From the NCBI GenBank assembly GCA_034401135.1, contig JAWZSP010000005.1, positions 1,054,001 to 1,118,000 of the forward strand: a stretch of DNA of 64,000 nucleotides, read 5' to 3'. The notes under the pieces are model-generated. The model saw only the letters and a list, made by a program, of their open reading frames with translations, searched no databases and was not told where the DNA came from. How positions within the stretch are numbered: position 1 is the first letter of the stretch; each line of letters opens with the position of its first letter. The stretch comes from Volutella citrinella (lineage: Eukaryota; Ascomycota; Sordariomycetes; Hypocreales; Nectriaceae). The position numbers were made by a program, and so were the translations under genes. Shown here in pieces: positions 25,401-38,287 of this stretch.

Positions 25401-27567
25401 GTCTGGCTCGGTCGAGCTTGACGTCGCATAGCGCTGTTTGACGCATTCCTGTGTCTCGATTACGTTGGCAGAGGCAGTCCATCCGGCGTTCCGGAGGCAA
25501 GCCATGGCCGACGGATGGGATGGGATGGCGCCGTTATTTCCTAGCACGCTCCAGGCGGCCCCCGGATGCCATCCCGCACCGCAGGTCGCGCAGGCTTGTT
25601 GGATGGTGCACTGGGGCAAACCCCGCGATTCGTCGGGCGCTTCTGGTGGTCTGGAGCGCTCTTAGACTTCGGCGACGGCGACAACGTTCGCTGCGCCAAC
25701 TGGTCCGCGCCATGCGATGAGCATGTGGCTTCCCAAGACTCGGACATGTCGTAAGCCAGCCGCGCTATGAGAGGCCGGTACGTATTGAAATCATCAGTGG
25801 GGCTCCCCAAGGCCAATGGTTCGATCATTGTGCAGTCGGAGGGGCAGTATTCGATCTGCCTCCGCTGCTCTGCACCAATACTACGTGATTCCGGGCGGGC
25901 GGTGAGTATGTGACTGCGGAACTGCGCAGGTTTTCCCGGGTCCGATCGTGCTAATCGACCCACGACGACTCGGAACCACCCATTTCACTGAGTGGCCCTG
26001 GCAAGCTTGGTTAGTCCAGTTCGAACTAGCCTTTGGAGCAAAACGCATGCTCGTCTTCGGCAGCAATGTGTTGTGCAGGGGATTGCAGACCTGCTTTCTA
26101 TGCTGGAAGCTGAAGGGCTAAGCTGCATCCCCTGGCGACGTATCGAGTGTTCGAGAGTGACGGTGAAAATGTTTCATTGGGAGACGCTGAACCGGGTTCA
26201 CACGGGAGCAAAGCCATATCGGACCACGGGCAAGTCCGAGCTTGGAAGCAACTTTTGCCATACTCGCCATGCCCTTCCCGCCTGTCCCTGGCCGATGAGA
26301 CAGATGGGTTGATCGACACTGGGCACGTACCGGTAGTGTAGCAGGAGAACGAACCACTGGGCGTATGACAGCACCCTTACTTGCGACAATCTCGATGAAC
26401 CCGTCGAGTCATGCCTTAGTACCCAGAATGCGGCAGCTGGCCAAAGCCCGCTGACGATGACGAGACCCGATTTCTAACGGCTCATTCCTGTCCAGCTGCT
26501 CCATTGCGGGCTATTTGCGGGGAGCTGCTAGCTGCGAGCTGAGCATTTGCGTTTATGAAGAGCTACAGGCGCCATGACTCGAGAGAGCTGGTCACATTCG
26601 AAGCTCCAGCTGGCGGATATGCAGTGAGCTCTCCCTATTGGACAGCGAGCAGCAGCGTCTTTCATGAGCACTTGCTCAACTGCAGATTAGCACACCAGGA
26701 TGATATTCGCCCAACCCTCCATGTTGGGCGCTCTTGGCCAATGGGGGGGCGCCGATGCAGATAGCTCCGACTCCCAGCGGGCTCTCCGCCCGGGGAGTCG
26801 AATCAGCAGGCAATGTGGGCTGCCAAGCCAGGGAACGAGAAGGTGAAGGCACTCTGCTGGCCAGCCACATTTGGAGCAAGCAAGCTTCAGACGCGGGATG
26901 CTCGTTAAATCAGGCCATGCATGAACGGAATTCGACTCCTGCTGAGTGGCTGCTTCAGGTCACGGCAGGAGGTGGGAATGATGAATCCTGATAGTGTTAC
27001 GAGGCCGGAACGGTCGCAAGCGCCAAAGACGGATCGACGAACGGGCTCTCTGGCATGTGTCGGTAGTAGAGTGATAGCGTGTTGCGTAGTCAATAGTATA
27101 ACAGAGGCCAGATCGAGGGCCAGTGCTTCAGTTAGAGTGCGCTACGTATGATCGACGCCCCCAGGCCTCAGAACGGGGAGATTGACGAGACGGTTTGCTC
27201 AACACAGTGGCGCATGGTCTGGTCAGAGCTCGAGGCACGAGCAAGCCAAGGCGGCCAGCCACGGGGCATCCCTGCAAGCGTGTGGAGTCAGGTCGCATGG
27301 TAAGAGCGTCAGTGCGGTGACTGCATGGGTGATGGCGGGACCCATCAGGGCGCGAAGACCGACAGGCCAGGCGGCGAGGACTTGCCAGGGCTGTCAGGAT
27401 CGAGTCTGCGCGTGCGCCTTCAACCAGGCGATGAGAGCCAGTCTGTGACGTTGGATGCAGAAGCGCGACAGGGGGAAGTTGAGAGATCTTGGGGCTAGCG
27501 CGTATGGGGATAGGCGCAACCCGTGACTGGACATGCCACCCATGCATCATCCCAGGGCCTCAGCCAA

Positions 27568-27603
27568 GGCAGGGAAGGCAGGGCAGGCAGGGCAGGCAGG
27601 CAA
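27568..27603. repeat. GGCA/GGGCA tandem repeat
   Basis: An imperfect tandem of GGCA and GGGCA units, about seven copies, inside the gene-poor region. Confidence 0.75.
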
Positions 27604-28811
27604 GCACCAGCCCGTGGGTGGCACCGGCGTAGGGGCTGCAATAGTGGCTGCAATAGCACCCGACCAGTGGCAGCCAGCAGTGGGCACCGACAGCAAACAT
27701 CAACCACCCAAAGTACGTAGCGCAGACTGACCGCTCCTTGCCCTCGACGAGAACTGCGAGCTGCATTTCTCGCATCAGGAGCACTGGCCACTGTTGAAAC
27801 ACTGTCTCGCATCCCGCGTGCTGGTGGGCGCTTCTGGCGGAAGGCCCAGGCTAACGAATCTCAGGCTCCAGAGGGGTACAGCATCATCGGGCGGGCGTGG
27901 GCGAGACAAAGGGCAGGGCGAAGCGAGCATGAGCCATGGAGCAGAGACCACGTCCATCTGTCACTGCTGATCAGCAATGAAGGGAGGATCAGCCAAAAAA
28001 GAAACCCAGCCTGCCAGCAACACCCAACACACACGCACACGCACGGCAGGGCAGAATCGAGGGGAGTAACAAGACGTTCTAATGGTCCATGGCGCGAGAC
28101 ATGATGCTGTCAGAATACACATCCCGGCCTCATGGGGCCAACGTGCAGGGCTAAACGTCGAAAGATTGAGAGACATCACACTCGCATACAGGGTCCAAGA
28201 CGACACACACTCGCCAACATGCAATCCGGTGCGTCCAGACCAGTGAGTAATGAGGATACATGGCACATGGAATGTGGGTGCGTGCGATGGGGTGAATGTG
28301 CAAGTGAACCAACAGCTGCCCACCCACCACGTCGCCAACGGGCGACGAGATTGGCAGGACGGCAGTGTGACGGGCTCCTGGGGGCGGAGACAACGGGCGT
28401 TCTCTCAAAAGTCGGCCCTGTCCATTGGACGCCTCTTCTGCAACCCGTTCCTCGTAGACAGCCTCACTATTTACTGTCTCGCCCGCCCACCCGTCCAGTG
28501 CAAGGTCACAGGTGGCATGGCAGACAGCGAGCCTCAAACCCTCGTCTGGTCTGCCCGGGGGCTGGAGGGTGGAGGCCGGGGTGCACCACGGCCCGGGATT
28601 GCACTCCAATCACGGCGGCGCGAGGCCTGCAACTGTCTTCTTTGAGCACTATCGAGGCCGGGGCTTGCGTGTCTCTGTGCTCCCCCATGCAACACGCGGC
28701 CGTGGCCAGCGATGCAACCATTTGTGATGGCTCGTCCACGTTTGGTGGTGCTCTGACAGGGAGAATGGAGATGAACGCTTCGATAGTGGCTGGCCTCGAT
28801 CATCTGCTGTC

Positions 28812-28832
28812 TTTTTTTTTTTTTTTTTTTTT
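28812..28832. repeat. 21-base T homopolymer
   Basis: Uninterrupted run of 21 T. It could be the poly(A) trace of a retro-inserted sequence on the minus strand, but no element body or target-site duplication is visible beside it. Confidence 0.9.
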
Positions 28833-31050
28833 GGTGCGGAGTACCGTTACAGGCGCTTCGCTTGATTGTCTACCAACCTCTGGTAACTAACGACATCGAA
28901 ACCTGCGCACAATGGCTAAGAGATGCGACAACAGAAACGTGAGACGCAGCCGCCCTGGCTGTCTACGGGCAGTCCCAGATCTTCCCCGGCGGGTGCCAGA
29001 AGCAGATTCCCGCCTCACGGCATCACGTTCAAGTCCTACCAGGGGATGGCACACAGTGGTGCCCCGTGGTAAATGAGACTGCATAACTGCCTATCCACTC
29101 AGGTGGTCTATTGTAGTTGCTGATCATGACGGCCTTGGGCTCTGCATAATTTAGCTGTTGGTGCCACCATTGGCTGGGAGTTGCTGGTCAGACAAAACAT
29201 GCACGGGGGACTCCCGATGTGATGCATCCATCCATTACCGTCTCTTATCGAGGAAGCCGACTGGGTCGCCGTCCAGAGATCGGCACAGATGGTCGAGTCG
29301 GACCAACCCTCTCTCTACGAGGCTGCAGTAGTGGTGCCAGTTCACCATTTCAGCTGCCGCTAGCTTCGCTGCAGAGGCCCTAGGCGCGCTCTGTTGGTCG
29401 TCGCAAATGCACGAATGGAGAGGCTGGTGGGCAAAGGCTGGCAGCTGCTACTGGCCTGTTCGCCTGCTTGTGCAGCGTGCGTGCTTGCTTGGAGCATTGG
29501 TGAGGTTGTCAATCAATCAATGAGCTTGCACATTCAAAGTCACATATGGGTCAACTTTCATGACTCCCATGCATTCCGTGACCGCAAATACGTTGTGGGC
29601 GCCACAGCATACGCAGCTTGCAGGCCAATCATTGTACGGAGTAGCGTCGGCCGGATTCTCTTTGTCGTACCAAGGAATCCAGCCAGCAAGCTTTTGCCGT
29701 CCGTTCCAGGGGAGGACGTCCGTCGAAAGCCTCTGCATGCGAAGGTACGCCGGACTGCCTCTCGCTCGAAACTCTGAGTGTGTAAGAGTACGTCCATCAT
29801 GTCTCGTCCCGTCCCACGCCGACGGCCGAGCATGCCCGCGTTGCCTCATTACGTGCTGCTATGGGGATGGGGCAAAGTCAGATGGACAAGCCAGGGCGAG
29901 GGAGAGTGTGCCGTGACGATTGCCCGGCTCGGGGGGGCACCAGGAGGGGGGCGGCAGGCGGCAGGTGGCAGCCAGCTGGGCAGCAAGCCCAGGCAGAACT
30001 CGCAGGACGGCCGGGCATGACGGAGCTCGGAAGACACGCAAGACCAAGGCGGCAGAATACACCTGGCGCTCGGCGCTGGAGGAGGGTGTCAGCAGAGCAC
30101 CCGCACGCACCCGCGGATGGGCGCAGTGGCCGAGGGCTGCCCACATCTCTGCCCTTCGCCCCATCACCAGTCATGGATCAACGACGGTGGTCGCCACCGG
30201 CTGGCGACAGTAGTAGCATGACTGGACAGACTTGGCCACAGCCCAGACTGGACAGAGGCGACGGTGGCCTACAGGGTGGGTCGATGGATGGCGTTAGTGC
30301 TGAGGAGGCCAGGAGTCCAGGACTTCCAGGAGGCAGTGACACAGCGAACCACTTTCCCTGGTGTGTCAGAGCCATCCAACCATCCTTGCCGCTCGTATAT
30401 TGCGCAGCGTCACCAAGGCGCCATCCCTGTTGGGCCTAGTCGGTGCCCCAAGGCAGGCGAACCTTAAGCTGGCGCCGCTCCGCTCCACGGCCACGGACAA
30501 GAATAGCCGATGCATTGAGCACCCACTGGGCGAGACAAGGGCCCATGTCATTAATCTCTCCAGCCGACCAGGGTCTGATGAGGGCGGTGGGACTCATGGA
30601 GTGGGTGCTCCACGCAATCCAAGCCCGAGGCTTGCTTGGCTTGCTTGACTGACTGGGCCTGGTACGTACCCGCGCCTCGCACGCCTCGCACCTTCTCTCT
30701 CGTTTCGCACGCCTCGCCTTGTTGGGGCCCCGTCCAATTCCCACACCCACTGCCGTTCACTCCACGCCCACCCATACCTTGCCTGGTCGGGTCGTGTCCA
30801 GTGTTATACTTGGGGTTGCCCACCTCGTCAATGGCGCCTTGATCGATTCAACTTCTACTCTACGACACTCCTTCCTTCCGCCTACCCTTCAACATCCGCT
30901 GCCTCACCAGCAGTCGTGACCCTCGGTCATCAGTCGCCTCGACCGTCCTCCTATCCACGACTACCCATCCCATCAACCGCGGATAACTCTTCCATTTGGA
31001 TCCTTTTTCTCCCTGGACGGCGACGACCCCAAACCAACTCTTCACTCCCC

Positions 31051-31071
31051 ATGTCCTTCTCGACCCGTTGA
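31051..31071 (+). promoter_or_regulatory. Upstream open reading frame in the leader of the Ran1-like kinase
   Basis: ATG TCC TTC TCG ACC CGT TGA, a six-codon frame plus stop. It is the only ATG between 30843 and the kinase start at 31309, in an otherwise pyrimidine-rich leader. If transcription starts upstream, this uORF may tune translation of the kinase. The transcription start is not known. Confidence 0.45.
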
Positions 31072-31308
31072 TTCGGCCATCGGGATATCTAACTGCGACA
31101 AAACACCAACACCATCAACACGACTCACAACCCACAGGAAATTCTAAACAACCCGTTGGAATTATTGGATTGGATTTAGGATTCCCTCTTGCCGCGGAGA
31201 ATACTCGATCCTGTGTTTTCTCTCTATTTCTCTGTTTCTCTTGACCTCCTGTGGATCCCTGGCCGGCCTTCGAACCGTCTAGGACTCCGTGGATCAACCT
31301 CTTTAACC

Positions 31309-32980
31309 ATGCAGCATCATGCCCCATATGGTTACCAAACCCCTCCGGCCTCCCCAGGGTTCGACAATCCCAAGTACGTTGCCCAGCAATCGTACGTGCC
31401 GCGACACATCCCTGCCCAGTGTATTCCCCTTGCCCCCAAGGATAGACTAGGCCGCTTCTTGGATGGCCAGCTTCAGTTGACGGACATTCTGGGAACCGGC
31501 GCCTATGGCGTTGTTTACCTCGCCGTCGACATCAAGACCGGAGGGAAATATGCCGTCAAGTGCCTCAGCAAGTTCAACCCCGATGGAACTCCCCTGGAGC
31601 AACGTCAATTCCTTTACCAGCAGCGCGAAATCCGTCTTCACTACCAAGCATCTAGCCATGAAAATGTGGTGCAGATGTTGAAGATTGTGAGTGAGCCTGA
31701 CTGTATCTACGTGATTCTTGAGTATTGCCCCGAGGGGGACCTGTTCTTGAACATCACGGAGCGCGGTCAGTATGTGGGTAAGGACGATCTGGCCAAGAAC
31801 ATCTTCCTCCAGATCCTCAGTGCCGTGGAACACTGCCACAATATGGGAATCTACCACCGGGATCTCAAGCCGGAGAACATCTTGGTAACCAACCATGGAG
31901 ACACCGTCAAGCTGGCAGACTTTGGTCTCGCCACTGCCGAAGATCGATCTGAAGACTATGGATGTGGATCCACCTTCTACATGAGCCCAGGTATATTTCT
32001 TTCCCTTCTCTATCTTGCGCTTTGCTTTTTATCTCGTCGACCCCCCCGACCCCTCCCCGCCATGACCCATGACAGACGACTAACGTTTTCCTTTTTCACT
32101 TGATTCAGAGTGCTTGGACCCCTCAGCTAGGAAGCCTTACTACATGTGCGCCCCTAATGATGTCTGGAGCCTTGGTGTCATTCTCGTCAACCTTACCTGT
32201 GGACGCAACCCTTGGAAGCAGGCCTCGTACCAGGACTCTACCTACCGGGCCTACTCTGGATCCAAGGACTTCCTCAAGACGATCCTGCCCCTGTCGGATG
32301 AACTGAACGACATCCTGGGCCGGATTTTCAACCCCGTTCCTGAGCAGCGGATCACTCTTTCCGAACTTCGATCGCGCATCGAAGCCTGCTCCAGGTTTAC
32401 CCTGCCGCCGATGCCCATCCTGGCGCCTCCCACGCCCCCGGCATCGCCCGACTACATCACCAAATACGTTAACTCCGAGGACGCTGTCCTCGATGATTAC
32501 CCATACGACTGCGACCTGCCTCCCTCCCCGGCTGCCTCGGACGAGGGCTCGCTGGACTCCAGCTTGTCAACGCTTGACGATCTCGACGAGGAGTTTCTCC
32601 AGGAGCAGCAATCCGAAGTCACCCAGGACTTCACCCCTCAGACTTTCAACCCTGAAGATCCAAGGGACCAACACGTCTACAACACCTCGGACTTTACACA
32701 ACAAATCTACACTGGACCTGTGGCTGTTCCTGTCCCCGTGCCAGTCCCCGTGGTTGTTCCCGCACAACCCATCAACTGCCACCAGGCCCCAATCGCCCAA
32801 CCGGTCCATGTCCCCATGCATGTGCAGGCGCCCATCCCCATTCAAGCGCCATGCCAAGCGAAGTCCTTCTTCCCTATCTGGGAAATGGTAAAATACGTTC
32901 AACAGGTGCCGGGTTTCCCGCACCACGTCCCCTTCCACCAGCAGGTCCCCTTCATGCCCACGTTCCAAGGTTGCTACTAG
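31309..32980 (+). CDS. ran1: Ran1/Pat1-like serine/threonine protein kinase, 517 aa
   Basis: A fungal kinase of the Ran1/Pat1-Ksp1-Sks1-Vhs1 group. In fission yeast the founding member blocks meiosis and mating; relatives act in nutrient signalling. Exons are 31309-31990 and 32109-32980 (GTATAT donor, GATTCAG acceptor), 517 aa. The kinase domain covers about residues 45-360: ILGTGAYGVVYLAVD (P-loop), AVKCLSKFN (catalytic Lys), ILEYCPEGDLF, YHRDLKPENIL, DFG in KLADFGLAT, and the group-typical GSTFYMSPECLDP. The C-terminal 150 residues are disordered, acidic and then Pro/Val/Gln-rich with a (PV)n run (VPVPVPVPVVVP). The ATG at 31309 is the first in its open frame and begins MQHHAPYGYQTPPASPG. 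A long C/T-rich leader with one uORF precedes it. Confidence 0.94.
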
Positions 32981-33279
32981 TTTCATATGATCGGATCATG
33001 TCCGAGACATGTTCCTTCAACTTGGAGACCGGAGACTTCCTTTGTATTGGACAACCCCTTTAGCCCACAAGAGGATCTGCATGGCCATGGACAAAGACCC
33101 CTTTTGGACTAACCAATACTCGACATTTTAATCAACGACCCTTGGACTTTTTTTATTCTTTGGAGTCCCGGGAAACACAACCTGGTCCTTTCCATTTGGA
33201 CCCCCCGAAGCCGTGCGAGGATCACGCTAAAAACACCTCTTTAACGATCTATGAAAGAAAGTCTGGGACTTTTCTATTT

Positions 33280-33310
33280 GTTTGGCACTTTGTTTTTTTG
33301 TGTGCCAAAC
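33280..33310 (+). other. Hairpin in the probable 3' UTR of the Ran1-like gene
   Basis: GTTTGGCAC at 33280-33288 and GTGCCAAAC at 33302-33310 form a perfect 9-bp stem with a 13-base T-rich loop, about 300 bp after the kinase stop. Function is unknown. It could affect mRNA stability or 3' end formation if transcribed. Confidence 0.6.
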
Positions 33311-34828
33311 TCAGCTGTCTGGTTTTTTTTCCTTTTTGTCAGGATTTTTTTTCCTCCCACATTTTTACTCAAAAGCGTGGAGTTTTGTTCAGGATATTAC
33401 GAGGCGGGCAAGTACCTGTGCTTGTAGAAGCATGGACGGCGCAGCAGTGTGTGTGCGGAGGGTGTGGTCCTCGCAAAGATTCTTGAGATGGAGTCGTGTT
33501 TGGAGCAGGCTATTTCTGGCCGGTGTTGTTCCCTCGGTTTGAATGAGCCAGGGAAATGATGATCATGGCACCCCGAAGCGTTGTGTTAATTCTCTTTTTT
33601 ACTGGAGAAGGTACTTCTGACTTAGATGGGATGGACAACATTTGCTTGGAGAACTTTCACTTTGGTTTGGACAAGATGATACCTTTCGCTACTTTGTTTA
33701 CTACCTTTCAACCCTCTCTTGGTTACGGCGGACGGCTATGTGCTTATTCTTTGGGGGGGGTCGTCTGGGCGGATCGACTGCCTGACGAACCTGCCTTATC
33801 AAACGTTTGGGGGAAACTGTGAAGACTAGATAGAGACTATGGCTCAATAGCCAACGCGCTAAAATGCGCAGAATACGTTTTGCGGATGAGGAGCGGTGCT
33901 GACCACGGCGCGCCTTCATCACGCAGCTCACAATGAAAGATGAGACGAAGATTCAGAACCAAATGTTTCTGGCTTGGCACCACTTGGCTACACTACTTCA
34001 CACCGCTTTACTTGATATCACTCTGGGGAATGTGACTGGACTGTGAATGGGAAGGGGTGGAGGGGGCCGTCTGCGTCGTCCGGTGACTTTTGGTGCAATG
34101 ACTGGTTGTCGAGGACCTGTCTCCAGGCTCACCGACGATGATGATGCTACACTTTGGGTAGCATCGAAGGCCTTAAGCGGGCTGCACCCCCTTGGGTCCT
34201 GCATGCAGCCGATGGGCGACTAGCGGGAGGGCCGCACGAGGCTATCCTGCTACGGCGCCGATAATCCCGATAGTGGTTCCGTGGGCGGCGCAGACTTCTC
34301 ATCCGAGGCCCCCACATGGCGCCCGGGCAGCAGAGGCGAGATTGGCTCCAGGCGAGGCCGTTTTGGATGCGACGCTGCGACGCTGCGGCGGTGCGAGAGT
34401 GCACGAGAAGAAGAAAAAAAAAAAGTAGGGCGGGCGGTGGCGTGCCGTGGGCAAGCCATGGATTGGCTGGGCGAGTGGTGGGGAGGGGCGGATGGGGAAC
34501 ACAGGGCGGACGGCATGCCTTAGCGCGGGAGCATGGCGGCGCTGGAAGGGGAATGGAAAGGCAGCCGGGTGGAGCGGCGATGCGCTTGGAGGGCGCGTGG
34601 ACTAATTACGGCATGGCCAGGCAGAGTTGTGGGCGAAGGGTGTGAGCGTGTGTGGTGGTTTGGAGTTGAGTGATGATGGTGGTGGTTGCACCGCGAATCA
34701 GGGGGCACCCGTGGGCGCATGGCGCGGCGGGGCCTGGAGGGGGGAGGGTAGCGTGACAGGCGAAGTTGATTATTGGGGCGATGGGTGGAATGCGGGATGC
34801 GGCGCCTGATTGGCGGCCGGGTGTGGTT

Positions 34829-34850
34829 GGTGGTGGTGGTGGTGGTGGTG
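34829..34850. repeat. GGT trinucleotide microsatellite (7 copies)
   Basis: Seven uninterrupted GGT units, in a purine/G-rich stretch of the gene-poor region. Confidence 0.9.
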
Positions 34851-37044
34851 CGGGTTGTTTGGCGATGTTTGGGTCTTTTGAGAGTCTGTGTGTGTGCAGT
34901 CATGCAGTTTGTTGGTCCGTTGCATGTGAGCCTTCTCCCCCCCTCCTCTCCACTTTGGTCTCGCTGGCTCGTCAGGGCTGAGATGGGTGACGAGTCATTG
35001 TCAAGGAGCCGATGACAGATGGTGATGCGGAGGATGATGGCATCGGCCTGGGGTGTTTCGGCCGGTGATGGCTGAACTTGGTCATGGTTGGAGTCAAGTT
35101 CTTGTTTCCTCTCTCCGCCCCCCCAAAAGCAAACCCGTCATTCCGCCAGTCCATCCACCCATCGCCCGCAGCTCACCGTCCACGGCAGTCGTTGGCACGC
35201 CCGGGCTAGCATCAGCTGAACCACTCACTGTGCATTTTCGCAGCGCATCTGCAAGCACTTTGGCCCCCCTCCATCCCTCTTCTCCCAAGCCGTCACCGTA
35301 ACCACGGCGCCGAAGGATCTGGTTGGGCGCTGGCCATCTCTCTTCCGCTCACCGCAAGGAGGGCGCAACCGCCCGGGCGCTGCACTATTCGTGCGACGAC
35401 GGCGTATTCTACATGTACTGGATGGAGGTTTGCTGCATGTGCATGAGTGAGCATACGAGGAGTGTCTCGTGGCGAGTCTCAGTCTCACATCTCACATCCC
35501 ACGTTGCTGCGCTCGGTGTCTGTGACTGTCTGAATCAACGAAGCCCACCACCTCCCTGTCTGGGCAAGCTACATAGTACTGACGGCGGCAAGCTTTGTTG
35601 CTTCTGTGCTTAGAGTCTTTCTTGGCTGGAGATGCTGCCATTGTCCTTCGGCCCCGCATACCGGCTAGGACGACCATGTACGTAGTATGTTGTATGAATC
35701 GTCACTCATTGCGAGAGCGAGAATACCTTTCGCCCGGACAGGCGAGCGATGCGGCTTTGGGGCTAGTCGGCGCTCTCTGGGTTGTTTTGCGCATGGGATT
35801 TTCCCACCCTTCTGGTATCGCATTCCAGAAATAATCTTCGGGGAGTTGTGATCCTTTGAACCTTGTGTCCACCTTTCCGCCTGCACACTTGCAGCTACTC
35901 GGGAGCCATGGGAAAGCTTGAGCCTATTCAGCTGCAAAAGGCCAGGATTACCCATGATTACCAACCCGCGGGAGGATTGCGAATCTCCGCCGCCAGAGGG
36001 AACTGTGAGCCGCAAAAGGACCCCTTCGTCAATGACGCAAGGCCGTGGTTGTGACTGCAGATACTGGGTGGTGATACTTCACGACATGACTGACGCGCGG
36101 ACTCAATCTTCCTGCGGCTGTAGACGGGACGGGAACCCACCCAGACTACTGCACTGGCCGACGAGATCAGCTGCCGAGGACTTCAGCACGGTCCTGTTCA
36201 TTGACCTGGCGCAAACACGGCAGTCATTGGATTGGTGCGTGGGATATATTGAACCATCATCACTTGATGCTGTCCATACCCATAACCAGCCCCTGACCAA
36301 CCACCGGATGCAGTACACTGTATCCGAGCCGGGCACAAGTGATTAGTGGGCAGTGCTGCGGGCGCATTCCCCTTTAGCCCCGGCGAGCAAGTTAGTAATC
36401 TCATTCTCGCTCATGGCTCTTGTACGGACGACCGTTCTGTGGCGCGCGTGCTACTGCCGGTCGCTCCCTAGCCGTCAGCCCATCCACATCCACATGGCTG
36501 TTTAGCCAGCAAACTGCAGCATGCGATGGATGGCCCCTAGCGCGCCTCGAGAGTCTGTGCGTCCCGGCCTAGAGACGCCCGAGTGTCGATCGCGGTTCGG
36601 CTACGGAGTACGGACATGTGGGCGCGCGGCGCAGCGCAGAGGGGACGCCTCGGGCGGCGCACTGGGGCCCACCGAGGCCGACGGCCGACGGAGGTGGGTT
36701 GGGGGAGATGGTGGCAGAGACGCAGAGAGGTCAGGAGAGGGGATGTGATGTGGGCGCCTTGGAATGTCGGAGTGGCGGGAGCCTTTGGCGGGTCTGCTCT
36801 TGCTGCTGCGCCGGGTGGAAGCCGCCGGCCGGCTGCGCGAAGCCAAGCTTGGGTGAGGGGGAGTCATGAGAATGAGATGATTGAGCATCGCATGATGTGA
36901 CGGCTGCCGTACGTCTGAAGGTTTGGCCTGTTGGGCTTGGCACCGTGGCATTCTCGCCTCCCATGAGTCCCACCACGTCCCATCGAACTTAACCACGGGC
37001 CTAGCTCGGCCGACTGACTGGTGGGCTTGAGCTTTTGGATGGGC

Positions 37045-37067
37045 GATGGAGATGGAGATGGAGATGG
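37045..37067. repeat. GATGGA hexanucleotide microsatellite (4 copies)
   Basis: Four tandem GATGGA units, the last slightly altered. No associated gene. Confidence 0.9.
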
Positions 37068-38165
37068 GACCCATCGCCACGAGATCTGAGGCGTGCGGCG
37101 AGAATTCCCTTGAGGGCTGAGAGCTTGAAGCAACAGACTTTCTGTTGACTAACAGATGTCGTCTCGACTCGCAGTCCACGAATGCAAGACTAGGAGCCGG
37201 TCCCATCCACAGCACGACGGCGACTGAGCCTGGAACCCAGCCTGTCAGTTGACGCCGACTCGCCAACGTCTCGCTTGGATGCAGCTGCGGCTATCGAATG
37301 ACAGAGTAGCATGCGCCCAGCTGATGAGTCTCGACCGCCGCCCCATTGAGACAGCTGGAAGCTCCCTCCAGCTGTGACATGCTTGGTGTTTCCTCCCTAT
37401 TCGTCGCATGCGCGCCTCGACGCCTTGCCCGCACACTGACGTAAACTGTGCTGGTAGGGACTGGCTGGCCGTGTCATGTAGTGTTCCCAGAGGTGGACCG
37501 AGAGGCGCCGTTCGTCAATGGGCACGTTCTGGGCCCGCGTGCCCACGTCCTACCGCATGTAGACTGACGGACGGAACTTGGAACCGCGTCTGGCGGGGCT
37601 AGGGCGGTCTTTTGGGCCGCAACACGGCCGTGGGCTTGCTTGACGGCCGGGGCGGGACTCCTGGTGGAGCTGAGGCCATTCAGAAGAACCGATGAGGAGG
37701 AAAAAGGAAAGAGGGAAAGAGTCTTTTCCATAGTGAACCTTGGCGCTTGGTGATCAATGCTCGGAAGGCCAGCCCAGGGAGGGAAGGCGCGGACCAGAGG
37801 AGGAAGATGCGAGATAGACTTCTGACGTCAAGGCAGATGGGACCCTCGAAAACTCTCTGACCCATGTCTCCTTCTTCCCGCCCCCGGCACGTCGTCTCAT
37901 GGTAGCCACGAGCAGTGGCGGAAACTCTGAGCTCTCCCTCTTGTCTGCTTTTGGCTTTACTGCAACAGTCGACCGAAGCGTGTAAGCTTATACGCTTTCC
38001 CACCATGCCCCTTCGCGCAACTCTAAACTGAACAAGAAATGGAGACGAAAAGGAACTTTGTGGTTCTGATGAATAAGGTCCTGACACAATGGCCGTTTGA
38101 AAGGACGCCCTCCCGATGGTGTGCATTAGTTGCGTCTATCTCACCATCGCAAAAGGCTTCATCAC

Positions 38166-38192
38166 CACACACACACACACACACACACACAC
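38166..38192. repeat. (CA)13 dinucleotide microsatellite
   Basis: Uninterrupted CA repeat of 27 bases at the left edge of the 38.2-39.0 kb repeat zone. Confidence 0.95.
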
Positions 38193-38287
38193 TTACACAA
38201 GTCTCTGCGTGGTGACGTCTTGGCCTCTTGCGGGTGGGGGCCCTGCTTCGAATCTAGATCCTCCCCGTCGGCACTAGGCGCGGCCTT

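Larger units (their letters stand above)
20453..31308. other. 10.9 kb gene-poor region between prp4 and the Ran1-like kinase
   Basis: No reading frame on either strand has a recognisable domain or the G/C third-position bias of the neighbouring genes. Long overlapping frames at 21803-22573 (-), 23061-23957 (+) and 21396-21995 (-) are low-complexity. The stretch 24300-25150 is more A/T-rich. Around 25767-26340 several short frames are more protein-like (see findings). Simple repeats include a CATGG repeat (21670-21695), a (CCCCT)4 tract (22476-22495), a GGCA-rich tandem (27568-27603) and a 21-base T run (28812-28832). The last 0.5 kb is the pyrimidine-rich promoter and leader of the kinase gene. 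No transposon ORF, terminal repeat or tRNA was found. Confidence 0.6.

Noticed and set aside
26200..26220. HTGAKPY in a frame near 26.2 kb, resembling a zinc-finger linker (HTGEKPY)
   Set aside because: No flanking C2H2 cysteines and histidines at the right spacing; chance similarity.
28812..28832. T21 run as the poly(A) tail of a retroelement
   Set aside because: No reverse-transcriptase or endonuclease frame, promoter box or target-site duplication next to it.
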